DNA of 11,175 nucleotides, taken from the NCBI GenBank assembly GCA_900546265.1, contig URCA01000069.1, forward strand, positions 1 through 11,175. Reading direction: 5' to 3'. The stretch comes from an uncultured Oscillospiraceae bacterium (GTDB taxonomy: Bacteria; Bacillota; Clostridia; Oscillospirales; Acutalibacteraceae). Shown piece by piece: positions 6,866 through 11,175 of this stretch; position 1 is the first letter of the stretch; every line of letters begins with the position of its first letter. The position numbers were made by a program, and so were the translations under genes. The notes beneath the pieces were generated by a model. It was given only the letters and a program-made list of their open reading frames with translations. It was not told the DNA's origin and did no database searches.

Positions 6866-6889
6866 CCGGAACGGTCGGAGCCGTTCCGG
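6866..6889. other. Perfect 9-bp hairpin between elements A and B
   Basis: CCGGAACGG at 6866-6874 pairs with CCGTTCCGG at 6881-6889 around a six-base loop. No T-run follows on the + strand, so it is not a standard terminator. A weaker hairpin follows at 6905-6919. Confidence 0.6.
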
Positions 6890-6924
6890 ACTAAGGTAGG
6901 CAGCACGCTGCGTGTGCCGCTTTG

Positions 6925-7026
6925 TGGTATAATAACCTCCGCAAGCGGCGCGGTGGTACGCGCCGAACCGCGCTGTAGCGCGGTGGGCGGAAAGCGTAGC
7001 TTCCCGCAACGGAGAACATTGTACCA
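6925..7026 (+). repeat. Inverted-repeat element B with three internal hairpins
   Basis: The ends TGGTATAATAACCTCCG (6925-6941) and CGGAGAACATTGTACCA (7010-7026) are inverted repeats, with 13 Watson-Crick pairs plus one G-T pair of 17. Inside are three hairpins in a row: GGCGCG (6947-6952) with CGCGCC (6959-6964); ACCGCGC (6967-6973) with GCGCGGT (6978-6984); and GCGGAAAGC (6987-6995) with GCTTCCCGC (6999-7007), one mismatch. The third hairpin corresponds to the single hairpin of element A. The predicted RNA is a four-way junction, but it has no tRNA features. Confidence 0.65.
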
Positions 7027-7033
7027 TCAAAAG

Positions 7034-7085
7034 GCCCTGCTGCGGCAGGGCAGGGCACTGTCGTGCCCCCGCAAACGTCGTTTGC
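7034..7085. other. Three tandem short hairpins upstream of the nagZ-like promoter
   Basis: GCCCTGC (7034-7040) pairs with GCAGGGC (7045-7051). GGGCAC (7053-7058) pairs with GTGCCC (7063-7068). GCAAAC (7071-7076) pairs with GTTTGC (7080-7085). They fill the space where a -35 box would be expected for the -10 box at 7097-7102, and none is followed by a T-run. Confidence 0.6.
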
Positions 7086-7093
7086 TTGCTTTG

Positions 7094-7102
7094 TGGTATA
7101 AT
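7094..7102 (+). promoter_or_regulatory. Extended -10 promoter of the GH3 lipoprotein gene
   Basis: TGGTATAAT combines a perfect TATAAT (7097-7102) with the TGn extension. It lies 35 bases before the start codon, so transcription would begin near 7109 and yield a short leader. No clear -35 box is visible at 16-18 bases. The preceding 15 bases or so (GCTTTGTGGTATAAT) are identical to those at 6919-6933, so the promoter itself is part of a repeated module. Confidence 0.7.
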
Positions 7103-7137
7103 GAATACACATCGCCTATTCGAATGGAGGGGTCCCT

Positions 7138-8427
7138 ATGAAATCATTCTGGTTTAGCGTCGGACTTTGCCTTTTGGCTCTGCTTCCTTCGTGTAATCCT
7201 GTCAGTTCCCTCAGCTCCGACACATCCTCGACGTCCGTAGGCTCCGCACCGGTATCCACCTTTTCTTCCTCCTGTGCCGCCTCTTCCTCCACTTCGGCTA
7301 CCTCAGTCGCCACGTCCCGGACATTGCCCACTACCGTGACCACCTCCACCACAGCATCATCCAAAGCCACAACTCGGACGACAGAGTCCACGTCCACTTC
7401 TGCCGCCCCTTCCGCCACAGCGGAACAGAAGGTCGCCGCCCGGCTGAAAGCCATGTCCACCACGGAAAAAGTGGGCCAGATGTTTTTTGTCCGCTGCCGC
7501 AAAAACACGGCTGTAAACGATCTGAAAACCTACAAAATGGGTGGTTATATCCTATACGCCTCGGATTTCAAGGGCCAGACGAAGGACAGCATGCGCACCG
7601 TCCTGAACCAATATCAGCAGGCCGCTGAAATCCCCTTGTTGATCGGTGTGGACGAGGAGGGCGGCAACGTTAACCGGGTAAGCCTGTACAAAGCCTTCCG
7701 GGCCGCGCCCTTCCACTCCCCGCAATCCCTGTACGCCCAGGGCGGCTTTCCTTTGGTTATCAGCGATACCATAGAAAAGGCGGCCCTGCTCCAATCCCTG
7801 GGCGTCAACGTCAATTTGGCTCCGGTCTGCGATGTGTCCAACAATCCATCCGACTATATATACCCCCGGACCTTCGGCAAAGATGCCAAGCAAACCGCCG
7901 CTTATGTCAAAACGGTGGTGGAGACCATGAACGGCCGAAAACTCGGGGCAGTTCTCAAGCATTTTCCCGGCTATGGCAGCAATGTGGACACCCATACCGG
8001 CATCGCCACCGATACTCGTCCCTACACGTCCTTTGAAACAGCGGATTTTCTCCCCTTTCAAGCTGGTATCGCCGCCGGGGCCGGCGGCGTGCTGGTATCT
8101 CACAACATCGTCACCTGCATGGATGAAACCCTGCCCGCCTCCCTCTCGCCGGCTGTGCACCGGGTGCTACGGGACACGCTGGGCTTTAACGGCGTCATCA
8201 TGACCGACGATTTGATGATGGAGGCCATCAAACAATATACCGGCGCGCAGAAAGCGGCGGTACTGGCTGTCCGGGCGGGGAACGATATGGTACTGGCCAC
8301 CGATTTCGACGTGCAGATTCCGGCGGTGCTGGCCGCTGTGGAGGAGGGGACTATCCCCATGGCGCAAATCGATGCCTCCGTCACCCGGATCCTCTTGTGG
8401 AAAGCCCGGCTGGGCCTTGCTATTTGA
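7138..8427 (+). CDS. GH3 beta-N-acetylhexosaminidase-like lipoprotein (NagZ-type)
   Basis: A 429-residue secreted, probably lipid-anchored glycosidase. A signal peptide at 1-18 ends in the lipobox-like LLPSC, with C19 as anchor. Residues 20-95 are almost only Ser, Thr, Ala, Pro and Val, a flexible wall-spanning linker. The GH3 domain follows (about 96-429): KHFPGYG at 274-280, D284 and H286 matching the Asp-His acid/base dyad of NagZ enzymes, and MTDDLMMEAI at 355-364 with D357 as nucleophile. The dyad-to-nucleophile spacing fits the family. GGAGGGG five bases before ATG sets the start. It probably hydrolyses beta-linked N-acetylglucosamine from muropeptide or chitin-type fragments outside the membrane, and the NagA/NagB-like operon converging from the right could use the product. 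The precise substrate is inferred, since GH3 also includes other specificities. Confidence 0.9.
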   Translation: MKSFWFSVGLCLLALLPSCNPVSSLSSDTSSTSVGSAPVSTFSSSCAASSSTSATSVATSRTLPTTVTTSTTASSKATTRTTESTSTSAAPSATAEQKVAARLKAMSTTEKVGQMFFVRCRKNTAVNDLKTYKMGGYILYASDFKGQTKDSMRTVLNQYQQAAEIPLLIGVDEEGGNVNRVSLYKAFRAAPFHSPQSLYAQGGFPLVISDTIEKAALLQSLGVNVNLAPVCDVSNNPSDYIYPRTFGKDAKQTAAYVKTVVETMNGRKLGAVLKHFPGYGSNVDTHTGIATDTRPYTSFETADFLPFQAGIAAGAGGVLVSHNIVTCMDETLPASLSPAVHRVLRDTLGFNGVIMTDDLMMEAIKQYTGAQKAAVLAVRAGNDMVLATDFDVQIPAVLAAVEEGTIPMAQIDASVTRILLWKARLGLAI

Positions 8428-8488
8428 TCGATTCACTATTTTATTTTCCACAAATCCGTGGTAAACTGTAAAGGAAGGAGGGACATTT

Positions 8489-9031
8489 ATGCGTATGGAA
8501 ACTGCATCCGTGGTGTTGCGGGATTTTGCCGCAAAGGACGCGGAAAGCCTCTGCCGCATTGTGCGAGAACCGGAGATCGCCCGTTTTATGCATGAGTGGG
8601 TGGAACGCTGTCCCACCGTGGATAAGGCCCGCGCCTTTATTGACGCCCAGCAGGCGCTGAAGGATGCCGCCGATATCCAGGCGAGGCGCTGGCTGGCCAT
8701 CGCCCTGCCCGATTCCGACGACATGGTCGGCATGGTAGGCGTCGGTCTCCATCCTCTTCTGCGCGAGGTGGAAATCACCTATTTCATGTCGGAAAAATAC
8801 CAGTGGCGCGGTTTTACCCGCGCGGCCGTGAAAGCGCTGTGCAGCTGGTGCTTTTCAGTCTCCGATATTCCGTACCTGATTCTGGTTACTGACAGCGCCA
8901 ACACCCCCTCCGGCAAGCTGGCGGAAAGCTGCGGTTTCACGCTTTTGGAAAAGCGGACACCCGTCGGCCGCGCCAAAAAGACGCTGGTCAGCGGCAGCTA
9001 CGATTATTATCGGTTATACCGGCCGGATTAA
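8489..9031 (+). CDS. GNAT-family N-acetyltransferase (RimJ/RimL-like)
   Basis: A 180-residue acetyl-CoA-dependent acetyltransferase of typical length. The first strand is TASVVLRDF (5-13). The acetyl-CoA motif lies at about 93-116, with EITYFM followed by a QWRGFTRAAV turn (105-114) in place of the textbook Q/R-x-x-G-x-G/A. The C-terminal motif NTPSGKLAESCGF (138-150) matches the usual N-x-x-S-x-x-x-x-x-k-x-GF pattern of this subgroup. GGAGG at 8478-8482 is six bases before ATG; a second ATG two codons on is possible. It lies 61 bases after the GH3 gene with no terminator between, so read-through transcription is likely. Members modify protein N termini, drugs or small metabolites, and the substrate cannot be told here. 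Confidence 0.88.
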   Translation: MRMETASVVLRDFAAKDAESLCRIVREPEIARFMHEWVERCPTVDKARAFIDAQQALKDAADIQARRWLAIALPDSDDMVGMVGVGLHPLLREVEITYFMSEKYQWRGFTRAAVKALCSWCFSVSDIPYLILVTDSANTPSGKLAESCGFTLLEKRTPVGRAKKTLVSGSYDYYRLYRPD

Positions 9032-9044
9032 CACCTGCTAATAC

Positions 9045-9078
9045 AAAGCGGGAGCCATCGTCAGACGGCTCCCGCTTT
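9045..9078. terminator. Bidirectional terminator between GNAT and the NagB-like gene
   Basis: AAAGCGGGAGCC (9045-9056) pairs perfectly with GGCTCCCGCTTT (9067-9078) around a ten-base loop. T residues end the stem on both strands. It lies 13 bases after the GNAT stop and 12 bases beyond the stop of the convergent NagB-like gene, so it serves both. Confidence 0.88.
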
Positions 9079-9090
9079 CCTTATGGGCGC

Positions 9091-9870
9091 TTATTTTGTT
9101 TCCCAGGCAGCCAGCACGTCCCGGCCGCTGTCCCGATCGATGTATAGGGTGGCCTGCGGATGCAGCCGGAGAATGGTCGCGGGCAGCGTTTCCCGTATCT
9201 CCCCAAGCACCGTTTTGCCGACCGCGTCGGCCTTAGTGGCCGCGGGCACCATGCAGAACAGCCGCTCCGCGCTCACCAGCGCCGGTATGGTCAGGGTCAG
9301 CGCATGAGTCGGCACCTGATCGAGCGCCGCGAAGCAGCCGTCGTTGACCTGCTGCCGGCGACAGGTTTCATCCAGCTCCACCGCCCGCATCAGGCAATCG
9401 TCGTCGAAGTGAGCCACATGCGGATCGTTGAAGGCAATATGTCCGTTTTCCCCGATCCCCATGAACACCACATCCGCCGGCTGCTCCCGCAGCAGGGCGG
9501 AATACCGGGCAATCTCCCCGTCCACATCCGCCGCACCGCCGCGGATGCGGTTGACGCTGCGGAAGGGGACGCGATCGAATATCGCCCGTTTCAAAAAGTT
9601 GCCGAATCCCTGCGGCGCTTCCTCCGGCAGGCCGATGTACTCGTCCATATGGAACGCGTCCACCCGGCTCCAGTCCACGTCCGCCCCGCAGAGGGCCTCC
9701 AGGAATTCGTTTTGCGAGGGCGCGGCGGCAAATATCACCCGGCAGCTCCCCTTGTCGGCCAGCACCGCACGCAGCGCCTGCGCCGCTTCCGCCGCCGCGG
9801 CCCGGCCCATCTCCGCCCGGGTCTCGTATGCCTTGACCAGCAGGCGGCCCGCTTTTCTTTCCAGAATCAT
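9091..9870 (-). CDS. NagB-like glucosamine-6-phosphate deaminase/isomerase
   Basis: A 259-residue cytosolic sugar-phosphate deaminase-family protein. FHMDEYIGL at 73-81 carries D76, matching the catalytic Asp72 of E. coli NagB. GIGENGHIAFNDP at 138-150 holds H144, the ring-opening histidine. The equivalent of Asp141 is N142, and Glu148 is D149. The usual phosphate-loop motif (GLxTGxTP) is replaced by FAAAPSQNEFL at 47-57, so it belongs to a divergent NagB subgroup and may act on another amino sugar phosphate. GAGGGG eight bases upstream supports the start. Its ATG overlaps the NagA stop (ATGA), so the two are coupled: NagA would deacetylate and this enzyme deaminate toward a ketose phosphate entering glycolysis. 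The family is certain; the exact substrate is not. Confidence 0.87.
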   Translation of the reverse strand: MILERKAGRLLVKAYETRAEMGRAAAAEAAQALRAVLADKGSCRVIFAAAPSQNEFLEALCGADVDWSRVDAFHMDEYIGLPEEAPQGFGNFLKRAIFDRVPFRSVNRIRGGAADVDGEIARYSALLREQPADVVFMGIGENGHIAFNDPHVAHFDDDCLMRAVELDETCRRQQVNDGCFAALDQVPTHALTLTIPALVSAERLFCMVPAATKADAVGKTVLGEIRETLPATILRLHPQATLYIDRDSGRDVLAAWETK

Positions 9871-11087
9871 GCGCCCATCCCCTCATTTTCTTCATACACC
9901 ACGCGCCCTTCCACCATGGTCAAGCTCACGTGGATCGTCTCGTCAAACAGAACCAAATCGGCATCCATGCCTGCCGCCACAGTGCCCTTCCGATTCCAGC
10001 CCATCACTCGGGCCGGGGTGGCCGTGGCCATCCGCACCGCATCGCACAGAGGAACGCCCGCCTGGTGCGCCATGGTGCGGACCAGCCGATCGGTGGTACA
10101 CACACTGCCCGCGAAACACGACCGATCGGGCATGAACGCCACCCCCTGCTCGATATACACCCGCTGGCCGTGGCGCAGGCTGCCGAGGATACTCTCCCCT
10201 TCCGGCATGCCCGCCCCCCGCATGGAATCCGTTACCAGCACCAGGTTTTCCGCTCCCTTAGTCTTATAGGCCAGCTGCAGCAAGGCGGGCGGCAGATGGC
10301 AGCCGTCGGCAATCAGCTCGGCCCGCATCCCCTCGATGAGATACGCGCTCTCCACCACGCCGGGCACACGGAAGCCCTTATGCCGGGTGATGGTGGACAT
10401 GCCGCTGTACAGATGGGTGATCAGGCCAAATCCGTTTTCGTAGGCCTCCAGCACATCCTCATAGGTCGCGGAGGTGTGGGCGATGGACGCCACAATCCCC
10501 TGCCGGCGCAGAAACGCGCCGAACGCCGCCGCTCCCGGCAGCTCCGGGGCCGCGCTCCATCGCAGGATAGCCCCATCGGCCCACTCCGCGATGCGGCCGT
10601 AATCCCCCGGCGACGGATGGCGCAGATATTTTTCATCCTGCGCCCCCTTGTATTCCGCCGAAAAGTACGGCCCTTCCAGATGCAGTCCCGGCATCCTGGC
10701 CCCCTGGTAATCGGCGTCCTTCACCTGCCGGTACGCCTCAAAGGTCTGCTTTAAATCCCCGTCGTCCCCCGCCAGTGTGGTGGGCAGCAGGGTGGTGGTG
10801 CCGTACCGGGCATGGGTTTCGCACGCCCCGATGAAGGCCTCAGGCGTGGCGTCCATGAAATCATGCCCGCCGCCGCCGTGACAGTGGATGTCGATGAAGC
10901 CGGGGGCCAGATACCGGCCCCCGCCGTCGATAACCCGGCCCTCAAAGGCCGGCGTCTCCTCTTCCGGGTAGAGGCCTTGAATGCTGCCGTCCTTGGTCAG
11001 CACGGCCATCCCGTCCCGGATCCGCTCCGGCGTGACCACCCGTACATGGGTGAACAGGGTCGGTTCGCTTTGCAGCGCCCGTTTCAT
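9867..11087 (-). CDS. nagA: N-acetylglucosamine-6-phosphate deacetylase
   Basis: A 406-residue amidohydrolase of normal NagA length. The metal-binding HCH motif is at 68-70 within GFIDIHCHGG, the metal ligand E138 in LHLEGPY (135-141), histidines H204 (IAHTSA) and H225 (ITHLY), and the catalytic aspartate D287 in VTDSM. ATPAR (356-360) and the return to the small beta-domain AAGMDADLVLFD (371-382) complete the fold. It removes acetate from N-acetylglucosamine-6-phosphate. The usual THLFNAM is THLYSGM here, so the asparagine after the histidine is lost, a hint of altered substrate contact. AGGAGG at 11095-11100 is seven bases before ATG. It lies 12 bases after a partial upstream gene and overlaps the NagB-like gene by four, so it is the middle of an operon. 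Confidence 0.92.
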   Translation of the reverse strand: MKRALQSEPTLFTHVRVVTPERIRDGMAVLTKDGSIQGLYPEEETPAFEGRVIDGGGRYLAPGFIDIHCHGGGGHDFMDATPEAFIGACETHARYGTTTLLPTTLAGDDGDLKQTFEAYRQVKDADYQGARMPGLHLEGPYFSAEYKGAQDEKYLRHPSPGDYGRIAEWADGAILRWSAAPELPGAAAFGAFLRRQGIVASIAHTSATYEDVLEAYENGFGLITHLYSGMSTITRHKGFRVPGVVESAYLIEGMRAELIADGCHLPPALLQLAYKTKGAENLVLVTDSMRGAGMPEGESILGSLRHGQRVYIEQGVAFMPDRSCFAGSVCTTDRLVRTMAHQAGVPLCDAVRMATATPARVMGWNRKGTVAAGMDADLVLFDETIHVSLTMVEGRVVYEENEGMGA

Positions 11088-11099
11088 CCGCCCGCCTCC

Positions 11100-11175
11100 T
11101 TACAGCCCAAGGAAGGCTTTCATCTGATCGCAGATGGCGTTGGCCTGGGAGCCGTCCTCCATCTCGCAGAAGATG
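11100..11175 (-). CDS. Partial gene, C-terminal 24 residues of an unrecognised protein
   Basis: Only the last 24 codons and the TAA stop (11102-11100) are inside the window. The fragment starts IFCEMEDGSQ and ends QMKAFLGL, with no stop in the visible frame. Its stop codon overlaps the NagA ribosome binding site, and the 12-base gap to nagA shows that it is the preceding gene of the same operon. By position it may be part of amino sugar uptake or metabolism, such as a kinase, isomerase or etherase. The visible residues are too few to assign a family, and no function is claimed. Confidence 0.65.
   Translation of the reverse strand, partial: IFCEMEDGSQANAICDQMKAFLGL

Noticed and set aside
6842..6900. 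TPP riboswitch (CTGAGA followed by GGAACC and GGTAGG)
   Set aside because: The short matches are scattered. The required ACCCTTTGAACCTGAT and GCGTAGGGA blocks are absent, and the downstream gene has no thiamine link.
6947..6964. T-box riboswitch antiterminator (GGTGGTAC-like motif)
   Set aside because: GGTGGTACGCG resembles the T-box sequence, but one base of the consensus is missing, it forms its own simple hairpin, no specifier stem or downstream terminator is seen, and the next gene is not amino-acid related.
6925..7026. tRNA-like gene, because the fold is cloverleaf-shaped and ends in ACCA
   Set aside because: The outer stem is 17 bp, and no T-loop (GTTCRA) or anticodon arm of correct geometry is present.

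Overview
The window looks like a GC-rich member of the Firmicutes, most likely a gut-type Clostridia/Oscillospirales bacterium. This is inferred from strong AGGAGG ribosome binding sites before most genes, consensus sigma-A promoters, a Ser/Thr-rich lipoprotein and the gene families present. No rRNA, tRNA or taxon marker is present, so the assignment is tentative. The window holds eight complete protein genes, one partial gene, and unusually hairpin-rich intergenic DNA.

Region 1 (1-4287, + strand): an intergenic repeat and a terminator close an upstream transcription unit. A near-perfect promoter and a MarR-type operator then precede a three-gene operon: a MarR-family repressor and two ABC exporter half-transporters. 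The two ABC genes overlap by one base and show the asymmetric ATP sites of heterodimeric multidrug exporters (BmrCD, LmrCD, TM287/288 type). The likely logic is a self-repressed, ligand-induced drug or toxin efflux operon.

Region 2 (4288-4649): no gene. Two almost identical 35-bp terminator copies flank about 267 bp packed with inverted repeats. That stretch includes a second copy of the repeat found at the start of the window.

Region 3 (4650-6631, - strand): an AraC-family regulator and a Gfo/Idh/MocA-family oxidoreductase overlap in an ATGA junction and probably form a small sugar-responsive operon.

Region 4 (6632-7137): 506 bp without a gene. It contains two related inverted-repeat elements, each starting with an extended -10 box (TGGTATAAT). 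The same box appears a third time as the probable promoter of the next gene. Several additional short hairpins lie between them.

Region 5 (7138-11175): a GH3 NagZ-like lipoprotein and a GNAT acetyltransferase (+ strand) converge on a NagB-like/NagA-like operon (- strand), with a shared bidirectional terminator between them. The NagZ-like enzyme could release N-acetylglucosamine from cell-wall or chitin fragments outside the membrane. NagA and the NagB-like protein would then deacetylate and deaminate an N-acetylated amino sugar phosphate inside the cell. The first gene of the NagA operon runs off the window end.

The protein genes belong to known families. The least ordinary material is the intergenic DNA of regions 2 and 4, and the MarR operator cluster.
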